Part shown: piece by piece, positions 21,701 through 32,518 of the stretch | Layout: the number at the start of each line of letters is the position of its first letter | Numbering within the stretch: position 1 is the first letter of the stretch | Assembly: GCF_024139115.2 (NCBI RefSeq) | Contig: NC_085139.1 | Coordinates: forward strand, 68,615,203-68,679,202 | DNA: 64,000 nt | Direction of reading: 5' to 3' | Origin: Armigeres subalbatus | Lineage: Eukaryota; Arthropoda; Insecta; Diptera; Culicidae | Notes under the pieces: generated by a model | Databases searched by the model: none | What the model was told of the DNA's origin: nothing | The model's input: the letters and a program-made list of their open reading frames with translations, nothing else | Made by a program: the position numbers and the translations under genes

Positions 21701-24330
21701 GCTTGGAGCTCACTTTAGAGCGGCTCGTAAGCTTGCTTTCAAGAGGTTCGAAAGCCTCATTTTAAGAGGTTCGAAAGTCCCCTTCTGGAAGCTCGTAAAC
21801 CTGTATTCAAGAACCTCGGAAGTATATTTTCAAGAGGCTCGAAAGCCTCTTTTTAAGATTCAAGTTTCCTTTCAATAGGCTCGAAAGCCTCCTATCAAGA
21901 GGATTGGAAGTCTCTTTTCAAGAGACCCGGAAGTCTACTTTCAAAAGACTCAGTAGATTCTTTTCTAGAGACCCGGAAGCCTCCTTTCTAGAGACCCAAA
22001 AGCCTGCTTTCAAAAGAATCGGAAGCCTCCTTTCAAGAGGTTTGGTAGCCTCCTTTCAAGAGGCTTGGTAGCCTCCTTTCAAGAGGCTTGGTAGCCTCCT
22101 TTCAAGAGGCTTGGTAGCCTCCTTTCAAGAGGCTTGGTAGCCTCCTTTCAAGAGGCTTGCAGCCTCCTTTCAAGAGGCTTGCAGCCTCCTTTCAAGAGAC
22201 TTGGAAGCCTCCGTTCAAGAGGCTTGGAAGCCTCCTTTCAAGAGGCTTGGTAGCCTCCTTTCAAGAGGCTTGGTAGCCTCCTTTCAAGAGGCTTGCAGCC
22301 TCCTTTCAAGAGGCTTGGTAGCCTCCTTTCAAGAGGCTTGGTAGCCTCCTTTCAAGAGGCTTGCAGCCTCCTTCAAGAGGCTTGGTAGCCTCCTTTCAAG
22401 AGGCTTGGTAGCCTCCTTTCAAGAGGCTTGCAGCCTCCTTTCAAGAGGCTTGGTAGCCTCCTTCAAGAGGCTTGGTAGCCTCCTTTCAAGAGGCTTGCAG
22501 CCTCCTTTCAAGAGGCTTGCAGCCTCCTTCAAGAGGCTTGGAAACCTCCTTTCAAGAGGCTTGCAGCCTCCTTTCAAGAGGCTTGGTAGCCTCCTTTCAA
22601 GAGGCTTGCAGCCTCCTTTCAAGAGGCTCGGAAGCCTCCTTCAAGAGGCTCGGAAGCCTCTTTTCAAAAGGCCCGGAGGCCCTCCTTTCAAGAGGCCCGG
22701 AAGCCTCCTTCAAGAGGCCCAGCCTTCTTTCAAGAGGCCCGGAAGCCTCCTTTCAAGAGGCCCGGAAGCCTCCTTTCAAGAGGCCCGGAAGCCTCCTTTC
22801 AAGAGGCCCGGAAGCCTCCTTTCAAGAGGCCCGGAAGCCTCCTTTCAAGAGGCCCGGAAGCCTCCTGTCAAGAGGCCGGGAAGCCCCCTGTCAAGAGGCC
22901 CGAAAGCCTCCTTCAAGAGGGCCTGGAAGCCTCCTTCAAGAGGCTCAAGAGGCCTGAAAGCCTCCTTCAAGAGGCCCGGAAGCCTCCTTTCAAGAGGCCC
23001 GAAGCCTCCTTCAAGAGGCCCGGAAGCCTCCTTCAAGAGGCCCGGAAGCCTCCTTCAAGAGGCCCGGAAGCCTCCTTTCAAGAGGCCGGGAAGCCGCCCT
23101 CAAGAGGCCCGGAAGCCTCCTTTCAAGAGGCCCGGAAGCCTCCTGTCAAGAGGCCTGGAAGCCTCCTGTCAAGAGGCTGGAAGCCTCCTTCAAGAGGCCT
23201 GGAAGCCTCCTTCAAGAGGCCTGGAAGCCTCCTTTCAAGAGGCTCAGAAGCCTCCTTTCAAGAGGCCTGGAAGCCTCCTTTCAAGAGGCCTGGAAGCCTC
23301 CTTTCAAGAGGCCTGGAAGCCTCCCTTCAAGAGGCCTCGGAAGCCTCCTTCAAGAGGCCTGGAAGCCTCCTTCAAGAGGCCTCGGAAAGCCTCCTTTCAA
23401 GAGGCCTCGAAAGCCTCCTTTCAAGAGGCCTCAGCCTCCTTTCAAGAGGCCTGAAAGCCTCCTTCAAGAGGCCTGGAAGCCTCCCCTTTCAAGAGGCCTC
23501 GGAAGCCTCCTTCAAGAGGCCTGGAAGCCTCCTTTCAAGAGGCCTGAAGCCTCCTTTCAAGAGGCCTGGAAGCCTCCTTTCAAGAGGCTCGGAAGCCTCC
23601 TTCAAGAGGCCTGGAAGCCTCCTTCAAGAGGCCTGGAAGCCTTTTTCAAGAGGCTCGAAGCCTCCTTTCAAGAGGCCTGGAAGCCTCCTTCAAGAGGCCT
23701 GGAAGCCTTCATTCAAGAGGCCTCAGCCTCCTTTCAAGAGGCTCAAGCCTCCTTTCAAGAGGCCTGGAAGCCTCCTTCAAGAGGCTCGGAAGCCTCCTTT
23801 CAAGAGGCCTCGGAAGCCTCCTTTCAAGAGGCTCGGAAGCCTCCTTTCAAGAGGCTCAGCCTCCTTTCAAGAGGCCTGGAAGCCTCCTTCAAGAGGCCCA
23901 AAGCCTCCTTTCAAGAGGCTCAGAAGCCTCCTTTCAAGAGGCTCGGAAGCCTCCTTTCAAGAGGCTTGGAAGCCTCCTTTCAAGAGGCTCGGAAGCCTCC
24001 TTTCAAGAGGCTCAGAAGCCTCCTTTCAAGAGGCTCAGAAGCCTCCTTTCAAGAGGCTCGGAAGCCTCCTTTCAAGAGGCTCGTTAGCCTCCTTTCAAGA
24101 GGCTCGGTAGCCTTTTTTCAAGAGGCTCGGAAGCCTCTTTTCAAGAGGCTGGGTAGCCTCCTTTCAAGAGGCTCGGTTGCCTCCTTTAAAGTGGCTCGGA
24201 AGCCTTATTTCAAGAGTATTAAATACCTTCTTTAAGAGACTCCGAAACCTTATTCTAAGATACTTGGAAATTTGGTTTCAAGAGGCTCGAAAGGCTTCTT
24301 ACAAGAGACTCGGAAGCTTGATGCAAAACT
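21700..24330 (+). repeat. 23-bp palindromic satellite array 2 (~110 monomers)
   Basis: Monomer close to GAAGCCTCCTTTCAAGAGGC + TCG; each has 6-base inverted arms (AGCCTC/GAGGCT) around CTTTCAA. The edges (21700-22020, 24190-24330) are diverged while the core is regular. Local variants form blocks: GGCTTGGTAGCC and GGCTTGCAGCC monomers at about 22040-22620, GGCCCGGAAGCC at about 22680-23150, GGCCTGGAAGCC at about 23150-23760, and GGCTCGGAAGCC at about 23760-24100. Many 22-bp monomers (CTCCTTCAAG) are mixed in. Because 23 is not a multiple of 3 and the monomer has no stop in any forward frame, open frames with a 23-residue period arise (22405-23454 and 22472-22957); I do not regard these as genes. 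Confidence 0.95.
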
Positions 24331-24518
24331 AAGTTATCACTAAATAACGAAAACAACTCTGGATAATTGATCGATTATGGATACTGTGGCTCCCGTGTGT
24401 AAAGCAAGGTTGATTATTTCCTATTTTAATATTTGACATAACATGTCAATTATTTGCTTCATTATAATAATCACACTTACTGTCATTTGACTCAATTTTT
24501 CTAGCTTTTAATAGAACC

Positions 24519-24900
24519 TACACTGAAAACCAAAACTACCCAAAAGTGGGTTGTTTGCACTCAAAACCGTGGTTTGGGCCAATAACCCAAATTTGAGTAA
24601 AATGACTTTTCTGGCACTAGGTAGTTTGCCTTTAATCCCATGTAAACAATTTACCCAAAGCTGAGTTTAATTTATCCAAAGCGGACCTTGATCAACCCAA
24701 AATGGAGAATACTGAATTTACTCAAATTTGGGTTATTGGGCTGAGCAACCTCGGTGAGGTGTTTGCATCTTGCTCTAGTTTTGATAGCAATCATGGGAAA
24801 GAAAGGGAAAACTACCCAAATTTGGGTAATTTTTTTCTGCGATATTCTCAATAGTGCGTATATTGAACTCAAAGTTTGGGTTGATTTATCTGTCCGTGTA
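24519..24900. mobile_element. MITE with CCCAAA-rich inverted arms
   Basis: The ends TACACTGAAAACCAAAACTA and, on the minus strand, TACACGGACAGATAAATCAA are similar. Internal arms AATAACCCAAATTTGAGTAAA (24575) and TTTACTCAAATTTGGGTTATT (24717) are strong inverted repeats. It has no coding capacity. TA at both outer edges is compatible with a TA duplication. Confidence 0.55.
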
Positions 24901-24904
24901 TAAT

Positions 24905-24976
24905 ATAGGTTCCCAAACTTTTGGATATGCGACCCACCTAGCAGAATCCCATATTGCTTGCGACCCACCAGCACCA
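24905..24976. mobile_element. hAT-like terminal fragment
   Basis: GGTTCCCAAACTTTTGGATA followed by TGCGACCCACC resembles the 'CAGNGGTTCCCAAACTTTT..GCGACCC' terminus of many hAT elements. Only this terminus is visible, and the MITE at 24977 interrupts or bounds it. Confidence 0.4.
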
Positions 24977-25175
24977 CACGCAAAAAAAAGCGTTCATGAA
25001 TTCGTGAACTAACAAGTTCACGGTGTATTTTTTCGTGAACAACAGCCACGGATTCGGGAACACAGTCACGTTTTCTGGAACGTTCTGGAAAACGTGACTG
25101 GTGTTCCCGAATCCATGAATTAAATCACGGTGTATTTTTGCCTGTTCACGAATTCGGGAACGCTTTTTTTGCGTG
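24977..25175. mobile_element. 199-bp MITE with GTTCACGAATTC arms
   Basis: The ends CACGCAAAAAAAAGCGTTC and GAACGCTTTTTTTGCGTG are inverted repeats, continued by GAATTCGTGAAC and GTTCACGAATTC. The inner part repeats the motif (ACGTGACTGGTGTTCCCGAA against TTCGGGAACACAGTCACGTT). No coding capacity; target duplication unclear. Confidence 0.75.
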
Positions 25176-25299
25176 CAGGTACCAAATCCATTGATTTTGT
25201 GAAATTGGATAAAAATGAGTTCGCGTTAGATTGGACAAATTATAATAAATTACTTTATATTCCATCATTGTATTTGTCAAAAATCCGCCAATTTTTTGG

Positions 25300-25395
25300 A
25301 TTGCATGTAGATTGGATTTGGATAGAATTTGAATTGAATTTGGATTTCAATTTGATGAGGATTGGATTTGAATTAGATTTGGATTGGATTTGAGA
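25300..25395 (+). repeat. GGATTTGGATT-type minisatellite
   Basis: Alternating GATTGGATTTGGAT and TGAATTTGGATTTCAATTTGA units in a purine/T-rich stretch. The same low-complexity unit forms a longer array at 36425-36740. Confidence 0.65.
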
Positions 25396-26915
25396 TCAAT
25401 TTTCACTTCAGTAATAATTCGCCTAAAATTGTATATAAAGAATAAATATTGTCCTTTTGGCCTGCGCTCCGCCAAAAAGTTATCCGAATTCCAGCATAGA
25501 CTAGTCTAAAATCAAACACGAATTGTTCTGTAGCTCGATTCCGATTGTTACTGAATTAGAATTATTCAAACAACTTGGAAGTTTATGAAAATACTTGTAG
25601 GCAAAGTGACATAAGTGGATAATATTACGATACATTTTCGTACAACCCCTCTACCTCTTTTCGTCGCAATAATATAGACGAAGAACGTGAAAAGGGCAAC
25701 GATTTCACCGTCAATAAAGTCATTCACAGCTCATTCCAAGCGACAATATTTTGGATCTCAATCATCATCATCATCTTCACACTGCACCACCCCCTCAAAG
25801 CATCCGAAACGGAAATACCACGACGACAAGAGCAGATAGCCACTTGCTGAAAATAAACAGTTCAACCATTTGCCTTGCTAGCTCTCCGAAAACAGGTTGT
25901 CTGGTTGTCCGACAACAAATCGTAAATAGTGCCCTCTCGGTTCAACAGATTCTCGGTTTTCCGGTTGGCTCGCCTCCTCGCCTCCTTTAAACGTGAATCA
26001 TAACTTTTCAACGCTCTTAATTTGTGTCTGGTTGGCCGTCTCGACCCCGATAGGACTTCAACCCGACGACGATGGACGAACACCCCAATGATGGTGCTCT
26101 ATAAGTGGTATAGGCTTCTCAAGTTGTTTTAGTGGAAATATCCTCTTGAAAAAAAAAAAAGAAACTACTTATCAACACAGTGGCGCAAAAAAGCATTTCC
26201 AGAATTAGCCAAGGCTTAAATTAAATGTGGGTCGAAATAAGATTTTTAGCGAAGTTACACAATCGAACAACCTGTAGATTTCATGTTATTTAACATAGAA
26301 GCTTCTAGTTTCTATAATGCTCGTATATTCCTCTTCAGAACTTTGAAATGGAGTCGACATAAAACCAGCAGGTAAGTTATATGACAGTTTTGGGCAAGAT
26401 CTATAAGCTGTCAAGCTTTGCAGAGTACTGTATAAAACCCACATGTAACCTTTACTCCAGGGGACAACTGCACGACTGCCCAGTAATATGAAGTTTTGCA
26501 CTATTACTATCGATAAAATAAACAAATATCTAATCCCGTACAAATTATTTGACCACTAAAGAAATCTTTTCGCTTTGCGTCCAGAAAGAATAAATCTCAG
26601 ACAGTATTTTCTTCGACTGAAATTATTGTATAAATAGGGTGGGTGTACCAATCGTCGCCATAGTTAAGAACAGCTATTTTTTTAAATATAAATAAAAGGC
26701 ATGTGGGTGGTGTTGATATGTCAAATGAAAGGTTTCCCATCCTGCTCCTTAGAACAAATGTGAAAACCGCATTGAAATTCGTGATAGTACCTAAAATTGC
26801 TTAATCCATGATAGGAACGCATGTACCAGTTGTGGCACTATTCATAATTTTGGTTCCTTTTATGGCAAATCCCATTGTTTTCTTATGAGATTGACCATAA
26901 TGGGAGTGCTCCAGA
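25396..26915. other. Non-coding stretch
   Basis: No gene recognised. A CATCATCATCATCTTCAC microsatellite lies near 25763, and poly(A) tracts near 26147. The opposed short open frames at 25751-26083 are shadows without domain signatures. Confidence 0.35.
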
Positions 26916-26916
26916 T

Positions 26917-27165
26917 TGTGGGCTTCGTGGCGGTGTGGTTGGCGATGTCAATCGTCTAGACGCATGTGTTATGGAGCGTGGGTTCGATTCCCGCCCCGGT
27001 AAGGAGAAAACTTTTCGTGATCGAAAAATCCTCCACCGGTCCACTGGGTGTTATGTGTCCAGTCCGTTGTCTAGGTGTTAAGGGTTCAGTCTGTACGATC
27101 TATGGTCGAAGACGGTGTTCCAGTATTTTTTTTAGTGCGACAACTGGTGCAAAGGACGACAAAAA
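26917..27165 (+). mobile_element. tRNA-derived SINE (second family)
   Basis: The tRNA-like head (26919-27002) has an A-box-like TGGCGGTGTGGT (two changes from consensus) and a perfect B box, GGTTCGATTCC, at 26981-26991 within GTGGGTTCGATTCCCGCCCC. The body contains TCCTCCACCGGTCCACTGGG and GTCGAAGACGGTGTTCC. It differs from the Feilai-like SINEs at 9200 and 11343 in both head and body. A T-rich stretch follows. No clear target duplication. Confidence 0.8.
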
Positions 27166-27517
27166 TTAAGCAAAATCGTACGACGTTGCAATTATTTTTG
27201 CAATAAAACCATTAAGGTTAAGGTTTGGACCAACATAAAACTTGCTGGTTATAAAACGGTTCTGAAATAAACAACATCAAACCTCTAGTTGTTTAAAATG
27301 CTATGATAGGGCCAGTTTAGCAATAACAGTTTCATACAGGCATATTTTATGCATTTTCAATGGAATAATGATTTTCAAAAGTCTTGCATATACATTATAC
27401 ATTCTTCACCTTTTCAACGGTAAGATGTGTCACCCTGATAAATATCATAAACATCAATGTATCATTTAAATAATCAAAGAGGTAATTAGTATTGAAACTG
27501 TCCTCAGAAGTAATTAC
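27166..27517. other. Non-coding stretch
   Basis: AT-rich, no gene or repeat recognised. Confidence 0.3.
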
Positions 27518-28310
27518 TAAGACCTCTATTTTTTGACCCCGGAACCACAGAGCTCGGATTCAGAAGGAAACCGGCAGCAAACCCCAGACAGCTGGTCTTG
27601 AGCCAACGGCTGCCACCGGGGTCCGAAAGACCTCTTTTGGTTTCGGGTCTCAGGACGTGCGACGAGGGAGAGTTTTTGGATTTCGGGATCCTAACACACA
27701 AGCGCTACTCACGTTTAAACGTTTTATTGACTTCTCGTGGGTGGTGGTAAAAGAAACAGTTGGTATGTACGTCGTTGAATAGATCGTATACCTTCGTCAG
27801 CGGGCGGGCTCGGGTGGATGTTGCGGCTTGTAGCTTCGATGAAGGATAAGCGGGTATCGGAAATGGGGCTCACTCCGATGATGAAGTAGCCAACGATCGC
27901 CGAGAAGTAGGCTTCCAAGATGGCGAGTAGTTGGCTGGGAAGATGGCGGGGAGGCGGCTCAGAGGCTGTCGTGTATTCGGCTTGAAAGATGGCGTTTAGA
28001 CGGAGAACGGTGGCGGCGAATATCGGATGACGGCGACGACGAGGGCGGCGAATGGTCGTAGATGCAGTGGCGGCAACGGTAAGTCTCCGGTGGTGGCTTC
28101 TATTCGGCTTCTAACCGACCCAGATTGCAACCGCTTCTACATGGGTTGGACGAGTTCTCGCAGAACGTCGGGACAAAATCGGTGTATCACACTTTCGCCT
28201 CTAGCTTAGGCCGAAGATCTCGGAACGTAGAGTCCGGGGCCGGGAAATTCAAATAAACCGGTCTGGGTCGACACTGAAAACTGGAGGCTCTCGAACAGTC
28301 TGTGGCTTAT
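27518..28310 (-). repeat. LTR-like dispersed repeat, second locus
   Basis: 27530-27745 aligns with 9735-9965 (CAGCTGGTCTTGAGCCAACG, CCGGGGT, GGGAGAGTTTTTGGAT, TTTATTGA). On the minus strand an AATAAA lies at about 27726, upstream of the conserved block, as in the R-U5 part of an LTR. The GC-rich sequence that follows on the plus strand (27760-28260) contains repeated GGCG(G/A)CGA(C/A) and GATGGCG motifs. No matching partner LTR or coding region was found nearby, so it may be a solo LTR or a fragment. Confidence 0.4.
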
Positions 28311-29915
28311 AACTCGCACACGTTGTTCTCTATGGCCACTTGGCTTCTATTCACCGTTTTATTGGCGTTTTCACCGTTGTTACTAGCTTGGCTGTCTAAG
28401 CACTACTATCCATCCACTCTTCATCTGCCAGTCACTTCCCGCCTTGAGCCCAACGCCAAGATCTCTTTTCCCATTCCATTTTCGATCTGCCGATCTCTCG
28501 CCCACTCAGCAACCCAATTTTGCTGCTCAACCTGGTGCGCCTGGCGCTTTCATCGACTGCCCACGCGCATTTTTTTAAATTGACCGTTGTCGCAATAGTT
28601 AACTTAACATTTTTTCCCTGAATTCCCGAAATCATGATTTTTAATACACGCAATGTTACCCGCCGGTAACATATTGAAACATGCATTGATTGTTGATTGC
28701 AATTGTATTTTTTCAGGTGTCATCAGAAAAAAGTAGAAGGTTGTATCCGAGACACGATCGCCGATCGGACATAGGATTACTTAAAATGTAGTGTATTCAA
28801 TTTTGAGAAATATAATATGTTTACTATGCTTATGGTAAGCAGCTAGGATCGATGAACTGTAGTCATCAGGTAATTGTGGTTTGCATTTGGAAGGAAATTC
28901 TGCACGGATCATTTTCTGTTGTATAAAATGTTGGCTTCGAAAAGAACCGATTCATTTTCAATTTGTTTTCCAATCACTAACAGCAAGAGAACCAAAATCT
29001 GAAACTTGAGGGAATTTTACCTGACTGTTACTGACGCCAACTCGATGATTTGTCGCTGGACGCGAAGGACGCCATTTTACAACGGCTACCAACGATGAGT
29101 GCTTGTGAAAAGTCTGCTATTGCCAAGCGATTATGATGTGCATTTTGAAAAATATTTGTCTCGGCCTTTCCATGCGCAAAATGATGGTTCTGAAAAGAAA
29201 CCATTTTTTTTCCAACTATTTTTTTTTCAAAAAAAAAAAATTCTAAAACCTATATTGGTAGAAACAAAGAACGCATACTTTTCTTTAAGCAACTTTACCT
29301 GTCAAGTTGTATAAAGTTAATTGGAAACAACAATATGCATTCATATCTCTCAACTTCTGACGAAGCTCAACGTCTGCAATTTCTATTACCATGTTTAACT
29401 TCTGGCACAGTTGGTCCAATTCGTTGACCAGCACCTCTGCATTTTTATTATCGTAGTGGAATTTAATGGAGTGTACTAAACTCGTACTAGTGTGGTTCGG
29501 GTAATGGTAGCATTTGTTCAGGTACTGATGGTTGTGGTTCCTCCACTGATAAAACATCACCATAAGCATTTACGTGTCCAAAGGAATTTTGCATAGCATT
29601 TATTTCAATTTATCAATTACTTTTTCGGTCACTTTACGAATATTTTTTTGAACATCTACTGATCATCTTGAGCGAGTACTGGAAAATTCCGAAGCCTTGT
29701 TATTAGTATCTTTCCTCACAAATGATCGTTGCTGACAACTGAAAGCCTATAACTTCTTCTTCCTCTGTTCATTGCTGTATCAGCCACTTAGGTAGGGCCA
29801 GTGCCGATTACTTCTTCTCCTTGTAGACCCTAAACTTTTTTATATTTAACATCATGTGACGACGAAAGCCACCCCGCGGTGGAGTTTACCTAACGCCAAC
29901 TACGATACGAAAGAA
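28311..29915. other. Non-coding stretch between repeats
   Basis: No gene recognised. A short block near 29178 (GCAAAATGATGGTTCTGAAAAG) resembles 50044-50066 (ATGATGGTCCTGAAAAAGG). AGGTTGTATCCGAGACACGA near 28738 resembles GGGTTGTGTACACGACACGA near 49527. The region therefore shares dispersed material with 49.5-50.1 kb. Confidence 0.4.
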
Positions 29916-30464
29916 GTTGCAACTAAGCATATGCGGTATTTCGAAAAAATTCGTTTCAGGTAGTTCGAAACGAAATTCCGCGGAATTTCGCGGAATTTTA
30001 GCATGGCGAAATCGCAATTCTTGATTTCGTTTCGTTTCGTAAAATTACAAAAATTTCGCTAGAAAAAACTAGCTTCTAACGAAATTTAACGGAATTCCGT
30101 GGAATTTCGAAACAAATTTAAACTCAAACCATTCTTCATATTATCAAACATTTTGGCTGCGCTGCTGAACAAAATCGTTAAGTTGTTTTCAAAACTTAAG
30201 GCTATACAATTTTTTCTAATAACGCTTACTACATAGCCCTTTTCTTAATTGACAAATACGTATGCAGTTTTCTTCTATAAAACGTCTTCAGTGTTTCCAA
30301 GTTTCAAATTTATATTTTGTGATATTTTTTTACTAATTGTACAATATGAATGCGAAATCTATCGTGTTGTTGCTGGTCGTGAGACGGCAGCTAGTCCGGG
30401 AGAAGGCGAAGTGAAAAAAAAAAAATTTCTACTAACCAACGATTATTTTCCCGTAGCGCTCACG

Positions 30465-30960
30465 GAGATGTAGAGCATTCCTCGGTCTTTTATTACAGCG
30501 ATTCTCAACCTGGGGTACATGTACCGCTGGGGTTTCTTTCGCCGGGCCCAGGGGTACCTCGGACGAAATGCTTAATGGCGGATGAATTACAATTTTAATC
30601 CAAACTTATTGATAAAGCTTTGTATCTTTTTTTTTATTTTTAAACTTTGTCTTGTACATAATAGGGTAAAGGATGTGTTTTGTACCACCCTTACGGGGCT
30701 CTTATTTTGAACCAAGAGGAATTTGCTCTCAGTGGTCCAAAATATGAGGCGTCGAACTGGTGGTCCAAAATACCCTATGCATGGCGATCAGTAAATCATG
30801 GCGATCAGGAATCCTGTCCTCCACAACCAGTACAATGGATGAAGAGATGTGGGACAAAAGATCAAAAGGGCAAAACCTCGAATGAACAAATTTTAAAAAT
30901 CTTCTATGCAATCTTCCGGGTCATATCATAATGTTGAATAATATGTCAAGAATATAATTC
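30465..30960 (+). mobile_element. R1 fragment plus hAT-like left flank of satellite array 3
   Basis: ACGGAGATGTAGAG.ATTCCTCGGTCT (30470-30492) is the left part of repeat R1. At about 30493 the hAT-type terminus begins, with CAGCGATTCTCAACCTGGGG and a GGTACATGTACC block. The flank blocks that follow (TAATGGCGGATGAATTACAA, TTGTACATAAT, GCATGGCGATCAG, GGGACAAAAGATCAAAAGGG) match those left of array 2. The R1 right part resumes after the array at about 32010. Confidence 0.6.
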
Positions 30961-32010
30961 TTAACTAAAATCTAGAGTATACAGATTCGAAAGCCTCCAT
31001 TTGAAAGACAAGAAGACTTTTTCCCGAAAAGCTCAGTTGCTTTGTTGCAAGAGAATTGGAAGCATTCTTCTACGCTTCTCGGAAGCCAAGATGTTTTTCT
31101 AGAAGTTTCCTTTTTTTCTGTTTCTTTTAAAAGCCTCGGATCTTTTCAAGGGGCTCGGAAGGGATTTTAGAACAGGCTCGACAGCCTCATTTTACAAGGC
31201 TCGGAAGCCTACTCTAAAGAGGGTTGGAATCCTCCTTTCTAGAGGCCCGGAAATCTTCTTTTAAGCTTTCTTCTGTAAACTTTCTTTTTTTCTTTTCTCC
31301 TTCTTTTGAGAGGCTTGGAAAGCTCTTTTTAAAAGGCCCGGAAGGCCTCTTTCAAGAGCTTCGAAGCCCTCTAGAAAGCCTCGGAAGCCTCCTTTCAAGA
31401 GGCTCGCAAGTCTCCTTTCAAGAGGCTCGCAAGCCTCCTTTCAAGAGGCTCGCAAGCCTCTTTTCAAGAGGCTCAGAAGCCTTCTTTCAAAAGGCTCGGA
31501 AGCCTCCTTTCAATAGGCTCGGAAGCCTCCTTTAAAGAGGCTCGGAAGCCTCCTTTAAAGAGGCTCGGAAGCCTCCTTTAAAGAGGCTCGGAAGCCTCCT
31601 TTAAAGAGGCTCGGAAGCCTCCTTTCAAGAGCCTCGGAAGCCTCCTTTCAAGAGGCTCGGAAGCCTCCTTTCAAGAGGCTCGGAAGCCTCCTTTCAAGAG
31701 GCTCGGAAGCCTCCTTTCAAGAGGCTCGGAAGCCTCCTTTCAAAAGGCTCAGACGCCTCCTTTCAAGAGGCTCAGACGCCTCCTTTCAAGAGGCTCGGAA
31801 GCCTCCTTTCAAGAGGCTCGGAAGCCTCCTTTCAAGAGGCTCGGAAGCCTCCTTTCAAGAGGCTCGGAAGCCTCCTTTCATGATGCTCGGAAGTCTCCTC
31901 TCAAGAGGCTCGGAAGCTTATTTTCAAAAGGCTCGGAAGCCTCTTTTCAAGAGGCTCGGAAGCCTCCTTTCAAGAGGATCGGCAGCCTCCTTTCAAGAGG
32001 CTAAATTGAC
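30960..32010 (+). repeat. 23-bp palindromic satellite array 3 (~40 monomers)
   Basis: Same monomer as arrays 1 and 2. The left third (30980-31380) is strongly diverged, and the core 31380-31990 is regular, with a run of monomers in which CAAG is replaced by AAAG (CTCCTTTAAAGAGGC, 31530-31620). Monomers are mostly of the GGCTCGGAAGCC type, unlike the block-wise variants of array 2. Confidence 0.95.
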
Positions 32011-32518
32011 TTTAAGGACGTGACCAGCAGCGTTATTGGTCATTAATTGGAAACTCCGAAGCAAGTGTACAATAAGAATAAGTCGAGTCAAGTACGAGAC
32101 ACTGTGCTGCCGCTAACCACTAATCGAGCACATCTGTATATGGTAAAACAGTTATTTGACTTTGAAAAAGTGAAATCCGAATTGCGTACGTACAACCAAT
32201 TTAATCAAAATTCCGCGGAAAAAAAAATAAAATTTCGTTTCGTTTCGAAAAATTTCGAATCAAATGAACCTTGATTTCGTTTCGTTTCGAAGTTTCGAAA
32301 GTAAATCCATATTTCGTTTCGATTCGATCCGAATCAACATAGACATTCTAAATTTCGTTTCGTTTCGTTTCGTTAGGAAAAAGTGTGTTATCGCATACCC
32401 TTAGTTGCAACGTACCAATTTATGACAACTTTCGCCGTACGGTGGAGAGGGAGAAATAGGTGAGCATATCCCACAAATCACATGTGTTTCAAATTGGTTC
32501 GGGATCGCTCTAAGAGTT

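Larger units (their letters stand above)
29924..32403. mobile_element. 2.5-kb TIR element with 8-bp TSD, enclosing satellite array 3
   Basis: The left end TAAGCATATGCGGTA and the right end (minus strand) TAAGGGTATGCGATA are inverted repeats, each followed by TTTCGTTTCG/CGAAACGAAA-rich sequence (29935-30120 and 32190-32385). Both ends are flanked by GTTGCAAC (29916-29923, 32404-32411), an 8-bp duplication fitting hAT. The interior is not a transposase: it holds dispersed repeat R1, a hAT-like flank and a 23-bp satellite array, which are later insertions or captured sequence. Confidence 0.8.

Noticed and set aside
22405..23454. 349-codon open frame as a repeat protein gene
   Set aside because: It is the translation of the 23-bp satellite, which has no stop codon in any forward frame; no start context, promoter or non-repetitive domain supports a gene.
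21700..24330. CRISPR-like array of short palindromic repeats
   Set aside because: Monomers are directly adjacent with no unique spacers, and the genome is eukaryotic; it is a satellite.
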